Made by a program: the position numbers and the translations under genes. Of a stretch of 64,000 nt of DNA, positions 29,247 to 38,644 are shown one piece after another (within the stretch, counting starts at the first letter, position 1; every line of letters starts with the position of its first letter). Source of the stretch: Thioalkalivibrio sp. HK1. Its GTDB lineage: Bacteria; Pseudomonadota; Gammaproteobacteria; HK1. The notes beneath the pieces are model-generated. The model was not told the origin of the DNA. It did not search any database and saw nothing but the letters and a program-made list of their open reading frames with translations. Location of the stretch: assembly GCA_000583135.1 (NCBI GenBank), contig JFBG01000008.1, forward strand, positions 1 to 64,000, written 5' to 3'.

Positions 29247-30923
29247 TCAGTTCCCGATCTTGGAAGTGATCAAGCGTCCGATCAGGCGCTCGATCGGCGC
29301 ATGGTCATCCGAGAGAGCGGGCAGCCGATCCATCGGGGTTCCGGTCGATTCCAGCACTTTGGTGATCCGATGCCAATCGCGCTCGAAGCCGCGCTGGGCT
29401 CGCAAGGTCAAAGGGGGTTCGAAGCGATCCGTCGCCGAGAGGATGAAGGTCTCGCGCGATATGTTCTCGGGCAGGCGTTCGATCCATACATGGACATGTT
29501 CGAAGTGAGGGCGAAGGGTATTCACAAGGCTCTTGACGAGGAGCGGATCGGGATAGGCATCGATGAGGTTGAGGAGATAAAGGCCGTCTTGGGTGAGCCG
29601 GGATTTCACCAATCTTGCATATTCGTCGGTCATCAAATGCCACGGCATCGTAACATCGTGGGCGATGTCTCCGATGATCACATCGAAGCGCTCGTCATCC
29701 ATCGACTGCAGCGCGATCCGGGCGTCCGAGTGAATGATGCGCATCGATGATCGATCCAGATAAAGGGACTCGGCGGCGACCCGGGTGACCTGAGGGTCGA
29801 TCTCGACGACGGTGATCTTCGCATCCGGGGTCAAGGCCGCGACCGCCCGGGGGTGGGTATAGGCGCCGCCCCCGAGAAAAAGATAGCGGGCGTCGGATGC
29901 CTTCGAACCGAGGTAGCCGAGGATCAGCTCGTCGCTCAAATGCAAGTAAGGCGATATCAGCATTCCCGGCTCGGTGGCATGACTGATGCCATGCACCAGA
30001 TGGTCGAGCACCATCGCCCGAGCTTCGCCGAAGGGCACTTCGCTGTCGGCGGATTCGATGCGAATGCAGTAGTACTGACTCTCCACGTTGCAGGGATTGA
30101 GAAAGCCTTGGCGGTCATGGGTCATCCATCCGGTTCCGAAGGCGATGCCAAGCAGCAAGGCGACGAGGGTGGACGACCGGCCCCGGCGCAATAAAAAGGG
30201 AAGCGCCATGGCGAAGAGGCTGCCGGCGCATAGCAGCAAGATGGCGCGGGTTCCGATATGTTGGATCAACCAAAATCCGGCAGTGAAAGTGCCGGTGATG
30301 CTGCCCAAGGCGGAAAGGGCGTGCATCATGCCGACGGTGCGTCCCGCTCGGGTGTCGACCCTCAAGGCCAGAGCGATCAGCAAGGGGGTGATGGTTCCGA
30401 GGAGGATCGAAGGTACGAAAAACAGCCCCAAGGCCAGCCAGAACGCCCCGGCCATCAGCGAGAGATCGGCGGAAAGAACGATAGGGGCGATCCATGTCAG
30501 CATCAGCAGAATACCGATGCTCGCCACTCCGGCTGCGCCCAAGGCGAGACCGACGGCACGCTCGGAATCGGAAGGCTCATCCGACCGATCCGCCCACACC
30601 CCGCCGAGCCAGCTTCCCAACGAGAGCCCGGCTAAAATCACTCCGATGATCGAGGTCCAGGAATAAATCGATACCCCGACATAAGGAGCGATGAGACGAC
30701 CGGCGGTGATCTCGAGCATCAAAAGGATCGCAGACGAGCCGAAGACCACGAGGCCATAGAGCAAGCGAGCGCCGCCGGCGCCGCCGGCCTGCGTTGCGGG
30801 ATCGTTCGAGGCGGGCTCGACCTCGCTCGACGAGGGATGCGAAGAGATCTCCGATCGATCCCGATCGAGGGATGAATCCGATGCGTTTTTTGCTTCGAGG
30901 CTCATCGGTTCGGTTGCCTGCAT
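29247..30923 (-). CDS. Fused MFS-type/spermidine synthase-like membrane protein
   Basis: A 558-aa protein. After a polar Ser/Asp-rich tail of about 50 residues come seven or more membrane segments (about 53-270), including LMLEITAGRLIAPYVGVSIY, which is characteristic of these fusions. The C-terminal half is a Rossmann-like aminopropyltransferase/methyltransferase domain: YLFLGGGAYTHPRAV near 345, VVEIDPQVTRVA near 372 and FDVIIGDIAHDV near 412. Such fusions are common, and the soluble part is similar to SpeE but usually unproven as a spermidine synthase. The start could also be Met7. It is a single gene divergent from the cytochrome gene. Confidence 0.85.
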   Translation of the reverse strand: MQATEPMSLEAKNASDSSLDRDRSEISSHPSSSEVEPASNDPATQAGGAGGARLLYGLVVFGSSAILLMLEITAGRLIAPYVGVSIYSWTSIIGVILAGLSLGSWLGGVWADRSDEPSDSERAVGLALGAAGVASIGILLMLTWIAPIVLSADLSLMAGAFWLALGLFFVPSILLGTITPLLIALALRVDTRAGRTVGMMHALSALGSITGTFTAGFWLIQHIGTRAILLLCAGSLFAMALPFLLRRGRSSTLVALLLGIAFGTGWMTHDRQGFLNPCNVESQYYCIRIESADSEVPFGEARAMVLDHLVHGISHATEPGMLISPYLHLSDELILGYLGSKASDARYLFLGGGAYTHPRAVAALTPDAKITVVEIDPQVTRVAAESLYLDRSSMRIIHSDARIALQSMDDERFDVIIGDIAHDVTMPWHLMTDEYARLVKSRLTQDGLYLLNLIDAYPDPLLVKSLVNTLRPHFEHVHVWIERLPENISRETFILSATDRFEPPLTLRAQRGFERDWHRITKVLESTGTPMDRLPALSDDHAPIERLIGRLITSKIGN

Positions 30924-31156
30924 GGGTGCATGTTCGAGGATCGCTTGGTCGTTTTTTCGATTCGGGTTCGGATTGGGATTCGGATTGTGGCACGAGGCCG
31001 CTTGCTTGATATGCCGATTTTCGCATCAAGGTAGGGTGCTTTCGTCGGTCCGTTTGTCGAAAGCCGAGCGAGATCGTATGATTGCCCAAGCCTTGATCGA
31101 TGGCCGGGCATCGATCTTATCGTTAGTGAAACGGGACTTGGAGGAGGTCGCTTTCG

Positions 31157-31489
31157 ATGGTTCGGATTTCGATCGAGAGGGTGTTTTTTCGGCTGGTGTT
31201 GGGGATGGGAATCATGGTATCGAGCAGCGGGCTTGTCCATGCCGGCGATCCCGAAGCGGGCAAGGCGAAGTCCGTTGTATGCGCCGCTTGCCACGGTATC
31301 GACGGCAATAGCGTCAATCCGCTATGGCCCAATCTGGCGGGGCAACACGCTCCTTACCTTTCCAAGCAGATGCGAGCCTTTCGCTCCGGTGAGCGCAAAG
31401 ATCCGGTCATGTCGCCGATGGCCGCCCCGCTGAGCGATGAGGATATCGATGATCTCTCGGCTTTCTATGCCAGTCGGAAGCCGAAATGA
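31157..31489 (+). CDS. Small periplasmic cytochrome c (class I, monohaem)
   Basis: A 110-aa protein with signal peptide ending near VSSSGLVHA (residue 29) and one haem site CAACH at about residues 42-46. Axial Met is likely Met84 or Met87 in DPVMSPMAAPL. The fold matches cytochrome c553/c4-half proteins that shuttle electrons in the periplasm. GGAGGAGGT lies eight bases before ATG 31157. The next gene, 68 bases downstream, encodes a secreted double-thioredoxin protein, so the pair may form a redox unit, perhaps for sulfur compounds. Confidence 0.9.
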   Translation: MVRISIERVFFRLVLGMGIMVSSSGLVHAGDPEAGKAKSVVCAACHGIDGNSVNPLWPNLAGQHAPYLSKQMRAFRSGERKDPVMSPMAAPLSDEDIDDLSAFYASRKPK

Positions 31490-31557
31490 AATCATCTTGC
31501 TGCCCGATCGCTTCATGCGTGTCGTATGAAAGGCAGAGTGCCGGATAGGGCAAGAAT

Positions 31558-32637
31558 ATGAAGACTTGCGGTTTTGCAAAGACCCTCGTTTTTTTCCTGC
31601 GAGCGATATCACTCTCGATATCGGTTGCAGGAATGGCGGTAGCAGGTAGCGTATTCGCCGACGAGGCGCCTTCGAAGCATGGTGCGCTGCTCGGGGCCAA
31701 GAATACGGCGATACCCGAGTGGTTCAAAGAGAGTTTTCTCGATCTCGAAGAGGATGTCGCCGAGGCCAAGGGGCAAGGGCGCCGTGTGATCCTCTATTTT
31801 CATCAAGACGGCTGCCCCTACTGCAATGCGCTGATCGAGAGGGTGTTTATGCTCGATGAAGTACAAAGAAGCATTCGGGCCGATTTCGATGTCATCGAGA
31901 TCAACATCTGGGGGGATCGGGAAGTGCTCTCCCTCAACGGCAAGACATGGACGGAAAAGACATTCTCCGCCGAGCTCGATGTGCAGTTCACCCCCACGCT
32001 GATCTTTCTCGGCGAGGCCGGGGAGGTCGCATTGCGATTGAACGGTTACCTACCGGTGGATGAGTTCAATATCGCCCTTGATTTCATCAAGGAGAAAGAA
32101 TACGAAAAAACCACCTTTTCGGAGTTCTCCCGCTCCAAGACGGTGAAGGCCGATGGAGCGAGCGATGCGATGATCGCCGCTCCTTTTTTCTTGCCCCCTC
32201 CTCACGATCTGACTCGAGACGAGGATGCAAGGCCGCTTGCGATTTTCTTCGAACGCCCCTCCTGCAAGCGGTGCGAGGAGTTTCATCGAGGCCCGCTGGC
32301 TCTCGATGAAACCCTAAATCTGCTGGCCGGTTTCGATGTCGTGCAGATCGACGCATGGTCCGATACCCCGATCATCACCCCCGAAGGCGAGCGTCTGCCA
32401 TCGTCGAAGTGGGCCACAAGGTTGAATATCATCTATACCCCGACGATGGTGCTTTTCGATGCCAAGGGAGAGGAGATCATTCGCTCCGAGGCTTTCTTCA
32501 AATCGTTCCACGTACAATCGATGCTCGATTATGTTCTTTCGGATTCATGGGTCGACGAGCCGCGTTTCCAACGCTATATTTCCTCTCGCGCCGATTCCAT
32601 CCGAGCCCGTGGTATCGATGTGGATATCTGGAGATAG
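31558..32637 (+). CDS. Periplasmic double thioredoxin-fold protein (SoxW-like)
   Basis: A 359-aa secreted protein with a signal peptide (about 1-35, ending SVFADEA). It has two thioredoxin-like domains in tandem. The first has YFHQDGCPYCNALIERVF with CPYC near 87-90 and a cis-Pro VQFTPTLIFLG. The second has IFFERPSCKRCEEFHRG with CKRC near 237-240 and IIYTPTMVLFDA. Both repeat the DVIEINIW/DVVQIDAW strand, so the halves arose by duplication. SoxW of sulfur oxidisers is a single-domain relative. The pair with the upstream cytochrome suggests a periplasmic thiol or sulfane-sulfur role (inference). Confidence 0.8.
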   Translation: MKTCGFAKTLVFFLRAISLSISVAGMAVAGSVFADEAPSKHGALLGAKNTAIPEWFKESFLDLEEDVAEAKGQGRRVILYFHQDGCPYCNALIERVFMLDEVQRSIRADFDVIEINIWGDREVLSLNGKTWTEKTFSAELDVQFTPTLIFLGEAGEVALRLNGYLPVDEFNIALDFIKEKEYEKTTFSEFSRSKTVKADGASDAMIAAPFFLPPPHDLTRDEDARPLAIFFERPSCKRCEEFHRGPLALDETLNLLAGFDVVQIDAWSDTPIITPEGERLPSSKWATRLNIIYTPTMVLFDAKGEEIIRSEAFFKSFHVQSMLDYVLSDSWVDEPRFQRYISSRADSIRARGIDVDIWR

Positions 32638-32722
32638 GGCGCTTGCCATCGACCGAAGCGAGAAGGCGATGACGGCTAGCCGACGATCGGGCTTGCCGTC
32701 CATGGTCGGCAAGGAGGCGGTT

Positions 32723-35700
32723 TTATGGATTGTTTCTATAACGAGCGATGTGCATGATCGCAGAAGCGATCTCTTCGACCTGTCCGGTAATATCGATTCC
32801 CTCGTTATGATCGAACTCACTCCATAGAAATCGATAAATATCGGCAATGGCCGAATTTTGAGCGATACTGTCCTCCCAGAAATTCACCTTATGGTATTTG
32901 TCGAGAATCTCGCAGCTTGCCAAAGATATCCTGGCCGCCGCATCATTCAGTGCTTTCGGCTCGGCGGATTCCGTTTTCAACAAGGATCTCACGGTCTTGT
33001 AAAAAACGCGGGCTTGAGGATTCGAATGAATCCCGGGATGAAAATCGGCTCTTCGATCCTCCGCGATCAGGGCCAAAACGGTATCGATTCGATTTAGATA
33101 TTCCTCACCGTCGAACCCCCGTCGCCGATGGAATTGATCGATGGCGTCATCGATCCTTTCCGATAGGCTTTGATATAAAGCGGGATCTTCCATCCAATAT
33201 TCCTGGGCGATGATCTTGAGTAGGTGTGCCTTTTCATCGGCGTAGGAAGCGGCGCTTCTTTTTTCGCAGGGACGATAGGCATCGAAGTGCTCTTCTTTCA
33301 CTTCGAGCGAGCGATGATCGCCCGATTCGATTCTGTCTAAGTATCCATCGGGATCCTCGATGGAGGAGGCATCGATACCCTCATTCAGAAGTTGGCGCAT
33401 AAGGAAATCGTAGCGGGTAGCATCGATTCTTTCGGCATATCGATAGCTGATGGAATCTTTCAGATTCTCGAAAAATCTCAGATCTTCTCGATATTTTTCG
33501 ATCGTTTTCGGATCGGTATCAAGGATGAATTTCTTGGTGGACAGAGCGATTTTCAATATCTTTCTGAATTCCTTCAAAACATCATGAAAAATCCGTTTGA
33601 TGTCGTCATCTTTGAGCAGTCGTTCGTATTCCTCCATATCGCTCGAATCGGGAATGTTTTTGAATAACTCCAAGAGTCTCTCATATACTCGAGGAAGTGT
33701 CTTGATTTTTTCTTCTACCGGAATGAGGGTGTCTTCGACATCCGCTTGGGAAAAACCGTTCAGAGCCTCGTAATGCATAACCGTTTTATCGAGATCGCCC
33801 AGAACGTTGTCATAATCGATGATGTAGCCGAATTCCTTGGGTCTCGGATTCGTTCCCTCCTCGTCGCAAAGTCGATTGACACGGGATATGGCTTGGAGCA
33901 GAGTGTGGTCTTTGATCCTTCTACATAAATAAAGGACGGTGTTGCGCGGGGCGTTGAAGCCGGTCAAAAGCATATCGACGACGATAATAATTTCCGGATC
34001 CGAGGCGAATTTGAATTTTTCCACAACGCTACGATTATGCTCATCGGGGGATTCGGTTATCGTTTTTCGCCAATAATCGATAACGAAATCATCCGGGTCT
34101 TCATCGAGGTCACCGTAGCGATTGTATGCCCCCGGGGGCGACATCACGATATCCGATGTGACATCGCCGATTTTATTCAGGTAATAATGATACTTGATGG
34201 CGGAACGTTTTTCCGGAACGACCAGTTGGGCTTTATAGCCCGTTCCTTTCCAATTGTCGAGGAAATGCCTGCTGATATCAAGGCAACGTTGTTCGATGAT
34301 CCGATCCGATTGATTGATTGTTTCGATATTGGAATACTTTCGTTTGATCTCGACTCTTTTTTCTTCGGGGATGTCTTTCGTATAAAGATCGAATTTTTCG
34401 TCGATGAGTTTTTTATTCTGAGTTATTTCCATATTACGTACTTCATGTATCAATGGTACGATGGCTCCATCCTCGATAGCCTGTTTGATGGTGTAGGAGG
34501 GTTCGATGAGCCCCCCGAAAGTGAGAAAGGTATTTTTTTCTTTCTTCTGGAGCGGGGTGCCGGAAAAACCGATATAACATGCCTGCGGGAGAATTTTACG
34601 CATTTGGGCTGCGATATTTCCATATTGAGTTCGATGGCTCTCATCGACAAGAACGAATATATCATCGGAGGTGTCGATCATCCCCTTGGGCATATCGCCA
34701 ACGGCGAATTTATGGATGAGAGTGGTGATCACCGATCGTCGACTTTTGATATGACGAATCAAGTCTCGCTTCGAGGTGGCGGGCGTCCGATCGATACCGC
34801 AACTTTCCAGAGTGTTGCCCAGTTGATTGTCCAAATCCGATCGATCGGTAATCACGACGATCCGGGCATTTTTGATCCCGTCGGTCAGAGCCAGAGCCCG
34901 GGTGAGCATCACCATGGTCAATGATTTTCCCGAGCCTTGTGTATGCCAGACCACTCCACCCTTTCGGCGACCTTCGCCGTCGCGCTCGGTTTTGATTCGA
35001 TGCAGCGCGCGACAAATCAGAAAATATTGATGATATCTGGCGATTTTCTTTACATGGTTTTCGAATACGATAAATCGACGCGTCAGATCCAAAAGACGAT
35101 CCGGTTTGCAAAGACAGTACAGACTCGTGATTCCCGAGTCATGGTTCTCGATTCCGGCCTTTCCCGAGGAGGCCGTAACGCATTCTTGATAGTCGCCCGA
35201 AAGAAGATCGCTTTGATCCTTCGATAAAGGCATTTCCAATGCTTTGATGATATTCGACTTGCTATAATCCATTTCTCTCCATTCTTTCCAATGAGCGAAG
35301 GGGGTTCCGACGGTTGCATATTTGGCCTTGTCGGGGCTGAAAACGAGCAATAGCTGGATATAACGAAATAGATGAGGGAGATGTTTTCTATCTTGGTCCT
35401 GCAAAATCTGCGCAATTCCCTGATCGATATGATCGCCGGAGGGGACGCATTTGATGACACAAAATGGAATGCCGTTGACGAATAGGACAATATCGGGGTG
35501 AGATATATGGGAAATCAGGGTGCTGGCGATAGGGAATTCCGAGGCGATATGATAGATATTGTTTTCCGGCTCTAGCCAATCGATATATTTCAACGAGTGG
35601 TGCTGTATTTGGTTGCCGATCGTCTGCTCGACCGAGGTACCGTTGACAAGCCAGTTGTAGACCCTTTCGTTGGTCTGATTCAGTCCGTCATCGCGAATGG

Positions 35701-35944
35701 AGCGAAGTTTCGAAACGGCATCGATGATATTTGCATCCTTGAAAGGCACGATAAGACCGAGGTGCTCGATATGATTGATTCGCGTCAGCTGGGCTACCAA
35801 AATATCCTCCAAAAGGACATTGTGCAGGTATTCATCGCGTTGCCCGAACACGATTTCTTTCGGTAGATATTGGTAACCGCTTTTTATGAGAGTCAACAGA
35901 GCATCGAATCGCAATCTGCTGACGATCGAGGCCGCGGTGTTCAT
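32723..35944 (-). CDS. hsdR: Type I restriction R subunit, nuclease motif degenerate
   Basis: A 1073-aa HsdR-family translocase. The helicase core is intact: P-loop VWHTQGSGKSLT, DESHRTQYG, the SAT-like FSGTPL and DMLLTGFNAP. The N-terminal nuclease normally reads PDxVLFVNGxPLVVIECK. Here D151 of HPDIVLFVNGIP is present, but the E-x-K pair is replaced by V-I-K165-C-V167, so both the catalytic Glu and Lys are lost. DNA (35440-35500 region) gives AAATGCGTC for these codons. ATG 35944 overlaps the hsdS stop by four bases, fixing the start. No hsdM is present in this window. Composition is A+T-rich. DNA translocation may survive but cleavage should not. Confidence 0.88.
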   Translation of the reverse strand: MNTAASIVSRLRFDALLTLIKSGYQYLPKEIVFGQRDEYLHNVLLEDILVAQLTRINHIEHLGLIVPFKDANIIDAVSKLRSIRDDGLNQTNERVYNWLVNGTSVEQTIGNQIQHHSLKYIDWLEPENNIYHIASEFPIASTLISHISHPDIVLFVNGIPFCVIKCVPSGDHIDQGIAQILQDQDRKHLPHLFRYIQLLLVFSPDKAKYATVGTPFAHWKEWREMDYSKSNIIKALEMPLSKDQSDLLSGDYQECVTASSGKAGIENHDSGITSLYCLCKPDRLLDLTRRFIVFENHVKKIARYHQYFLICRALHRIKTERDGEGRRKGGVVWHTQGSGKSLTMVMLTRALALTDGIKNARIVVITDRSDLDNQLGNTLESCGIDRTPATSKRDLIRHIKSRRSVITTLIHKFAVGDMPKGMIDTSDDIFVLVDESHRTQYGNIAAQMRKILPQACYIGFSGTPLQKKEKNTFLTFGGLIEPSYTIKQAIEDGAIVPLIHEVRNMEITQNKKLIDEKFDLYTKDIPEEKRVEIKRKYSNIETINQSDRIIEQRCLDISRHFLDNWKGTGYKAQLVVPEKRSAIKYHYYLNKIGDVTSDIVMSPPGAYNRYGDLDEDPDDFVIDYWRKTITESPDEHNRSVVEKFKFASDPEIIIVVDMLLTGFNAPRNTVLYLCRRIKDHTLLQAISRVNRLCDEEGTNPRPKEFGYIIDYDNVLGDLDKTVMHYEALNGFSQADVEDTLIPVEEKIKTLPRVYERLLELFKNIPDSSDMEEYERLLKDDDIKRIFHDVLKEFRKILKIALSTKKFILDTDPKTIEKYREDLRFFENLKDSISYRYAERIDATRYDFLMRQLLNEGIDASSIEDPDGYLDRIESGDHRSLEVKEEHFDAYRPCEKRSAASYADEKAHLLKIIAQEYWMEDPALYQSLSERIDDAIDQFHRRRGFDGEEYLNRIDTVLALIAEDRRADFHPGIHSNPQARVFYKTVRSLLKTESAEPKALNDAAARISLASCEILDKYHKVNFWEDSIAQNSAIADIYRFLWSEFDHNEGIDITGQVEEIASAIMHIARYRNNP

Positions 35945-37170
35945 TTCAAGACAGTTGCTTGAGATGGGTGATGATCGATTCCAATCCCTTCGGAATCGAA
36001 TCCTCCCTCGCAAGGCTTTTGATCGCAGGTGGTATCCTCGGGCGATTCCTCGCTCGGCCTCGGCCATTCAGGTGGAAGTTGGGAGATGGGCCATTGGCCG
36101 CTCAGGAATTTTTGGATGATCCCCTGCTTTTCCTTGCGATATAGCATCGAGATCATGTCCAATATATAAATTTCACGGGAAGCGACATCCAAGACCCTTC
36201 CGATATATTCTTGTTCGGGTAGGGATTTCACCGGTATCTCGAAATTCAGGATATCGCTATGATTGACGGACGGATAGGCGCCTCCGGTCTGTGATTGTCT
36301 CATGTGGACTTTGAACTTCTTGTGTTGAAGGCAATAGAAGGGATAGTTATTGTCGATTCTCACACGACAAAATGCGCTCGATACATAAAGATCCTCTCGG
36401 GTGATCGTGATCGCCCCTCGGGTCGGGCGCACGGTGGAAACCAGCATCGTACCGGCGGGAACATAGATGGATCCCTCGATGGGGGATTTCTTTTTCCGGT
36501 CGAGATTGTATCTCTTGCTTTTTATATTGATATCGTTGATTTCAAGATATTTTCTTTTCTCTTTGGGAGGGGGCGTTTTATTTCCGCGAGCGATTGGGCA
36601 CATCTCTCCTAGAGGTATCTTGGGTTTCGAATCGAAACGTATCAGATCGGATAGAAGATATTCGAATTTCCTTTTTTTCTCATCAATCAAATTGCCGATT
36701 GTCTCGATGGATTTATTCCATATTTCCACGAATTCGACAATTCTCTTCTGCTGAGCGATATCGGGATATGACAATATCGCATTTTTCAACAGAGAAAAAT
36801 GCCGGCGATAGCCCCGAATGGATATCCTTTTATTCTCGATGAGATAGTAGAAGAATTTATCGTGCAATACATGGCGAGGCTTCAATATTTTCACCCCTTC
36901 GCCCCCGACGCAAAATGGAAAATCCACATACTTCACACAGCATGTATGATCGCCGAAGACGGTAACCGGGGTATCGGAATCAAGAACATTCCCTTTCTCG
37001 TCGGAGTAGCCGGATATAAAAGGCGCCTCTTGAGATACGATGGGAAATCTCCCTTGGGAAAGATACTTCGCCTTTTGTATCCGGTTGCGCGGGGTGATGA
37101 CTTTGCAGGCATCGATCAGCTTCACTTCCTGCCATCCATCGGGCAATGGCCGGGACTCGGGGTTTTTCAT
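35941..37170 (-). CDS. hsdS: Type I restriction specificity subunit
   Basis: A 409-aa DNA-recognition subunit. It has two target-recognition domains separated by a helical spacer: the first about 1-160, then IVEFVEIWNKSIETIGNLID (165-184), then the second from IPLGEMCPIARGNK with the TRD string SQTGGAYPSVNHSDILNFEIP, and a second helical segment near 345-375. The frame continues upstream to a TTG at 37323, but MKNPESRPLPDGWQEVKL is the usual HsdS opening, so 37170 is preferred. It overlaps hsdR. HsdM, which HsdS needs for methylation, is missing nearby. Confidence 0.85.
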   Translation of the reverse strand: MKNPESRPLPDGWQEVKLIDACKVITPRNRIQKAKYLSQGRFPIVSQEAPFISGYSDEKGNVLDSDTPVTVFGDHTCCVKYVDFPFCVGGEGVKILKPRHVLHDKFFYYLIENKRISIRGYRRHFSLLKNAILSYPDIAQQKRIVEFVEIWNKSIETIGNLIDEKKRKFEYLLSDLIRFDSKPKIPLGEMCPIARGNKTPPPKEKRKYLEINDINIKSKRYNLDRKKKSPIEGSIYVPAGTMLVSTVRPTRGAITITREDLYVSSAFCRVRIDNNYPFYCLQHKKFKVHMRQSQTGGAYPSVNHSDILNFEIPVKSLPEQEYIGRVLDVASREIYILDMISMLYRKEKQGIIQKFLSGQWPISQLPPEWPRPSEESPEDTTCDQKPCEGGFDSEGIGIDHHPSQATVLK

Positions 37171-37839
37171 GAACTCCACTCGTTTCGATTGCACTAAGGG
37201 TCGATTTCGCATGGAAGGCGACGATGGGATCGATATTCGACGCTTTCTCTCTTTCAAGCGTTCCGATACGGGGGCGTGAATTTCAGCAGGAGGGGCCATT
37301 TTAATTCCCGAGTCGAATTCCAAGACTGAATCTTCTTCGGAAAAGGATTACGAAAACGAGATAGAGACCCGACTATAACAGAAAACGGTTTTTATTGCAA
37401 ATGGATTACATCAAGCAATCGGGTGTTTTTGGAGGGGTCGAAAAGGCTTGCATATCGGCGAGTGCATTCTTCGAATCGGCCGACTCGGGCAGGTGCCGGG
37501 TTTTTTGGATCGGATTCGAATCCGTCGTATCGGATATTGGCTTTTTCGCTCGATCTCAGAAGCGGGATCGTCGATCAAGCGGTGGCGATATTCGAGTCTC
37601 GATGGTGATGGATGCCCCGCGCATTCGATGCTTGCTCGCGCATCGGATTCCTCGCCGGCTCCTTCGTGCTTGTCGGCAACTTCGCTCCCCGCAACGATCG
37701 ATCGGGTCGACCGCAAGAGGCTTTGATGAGACATGTCCGGTGGTCGACGGTGCCGAAAAACGGCATCCCGACCCGTTCGGGGTCATCGACCGATCGCGGT
37801 GTCGATCGCATCGGCGGGCTACGGATGTGCTAGGGTATT
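37171..37839. other. Non-coding stretch upstream of hsdS
   Basis: About 670 bases without a supported gene. Sequence from 37180 to 37400 is A+T-rich like hsdRS and could contain its promoter. From about 37430 the GATCG-rich host-type composition returns, so one edge of the acquired segment probably lies near 37400. No hsdM fragment was found. Confidence 0.5.
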
Positions 37840-38040
37840 TCAAATGACATTGCTGAAATTCGTTCCGGGTTTGAGACCGAATACTCGCTCGAGATCGAAT
37901 TCGAGGATCAGACCGTCCACTGCCGCTTGACCGTGATGCAATTGGATCTCGCGCAGAATGAGCCGCACCGCATTCCGGTTATAGCCGCTACTGAGACCGA
38001 TTTGCACTTCGATGAGCTCGCGGGCTCTTTTGATATCCAT
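37840..38040 (-). CDS. Small protein of unknown function
   Basis: A 66-aa protein, MDIKRARELIEVQIGLSSGY then NRNAVRLILREIQLHHG, ending GLKPGTNF. It looks like a compact helical domain with a conserved-looking GYNRNAV turn. The start ATG overlaps the stop of the upstream gene by one base (TGATG), so the two form an operon with coupled translation. No family is recognised. The context (CbbQ/CbbO nearby, no direct link) says little. Confidence 0.65.
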   Translation of the reverse strand: MDIKRARELIEVQIGLSSGYNRNAVRLILREIQLHHGQAAVDGLILEFDLERVFGLKPGTNFSNVI

Positions 38041-38438
38041 CAATGAACCTCCTTACCCGGGAAATTGCCGAGACGGACGCTTTCGTGATCGGCCTGGATC
38101 CTCAGCAAGGTCAAGGCGCATTCTCCGATGGTCGAGAATTCGTCGATCCCGACCCCGAATCGCTCCATATCGGAGTAGAAAAACTCCGCTCGATAACGCT
38201 CGATGCCGAGTTTGACCACGAGGAAATTGCATCCTCCCATCTGCCAGAAGATCGCCGGGCACTCGCAGGTGGGAGTCGATGCGTCGGGAGAGAATTCGAC
38301 ATCCGCAAGATGAATGTCGATATTCTCGTTTCGCCAACGACCCTCGATTTTTCCGCGGACGATGGCGACTTCCTCTTCGCTCATGTCGATGGTTTGCGTC
38401 GGGATCTCGATTCCGTTTTCGTCGGTGGGTCGTTGCAT
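38040..38438 (-). CDS. Conserved-looking protein of unknown function
   Basis: A 132-aa soluble protein starting MQRPTDENGIEIP. The middle contains CECPAIFWQMGGCNFLVVKLG (about 58-78), with three cysteines, and then YRAEFFYSDMERFGVGID. It has no signal peptide or membrane segment. AAGGGA precedes ATG 38438. It is the first gene of a two-gene unit with the 66-aa protein and is divergent from the nitroreductase. I do not recognise the family. Confidence 0.65.
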   Translation of the reverse strand: MQRPTDENGIEIPTQTIDMSEEEVAIVRGKIEGRWRNENIDIHLADVEFSPDASTPTCECPAIFWQMGGCNFLVVKLGIERYRAEFFYSDMERFGVGIDEFSTIGECALTLLRIQADHESVRLGNFPGKEVH

Positions 38439-38644
38439 GGTCGTTCCCTTGCGGTATCGATGGTCGGTGGCCGAAGCGAAAGGGTCATGGTCGAAAAAGC
38501 CCCGTCCCCCTTCGGCGCCGGATCGAAGGAGGATATCGTTTCGCTTCGAGGGTATTTTAAATTATCGAAGCGATCGGGAACGGCCTCGGGATGAAATACC
38601 GCTCCCGTTTTTTTTCAAAATCATCGAAAAGGAGAATGTTGATC

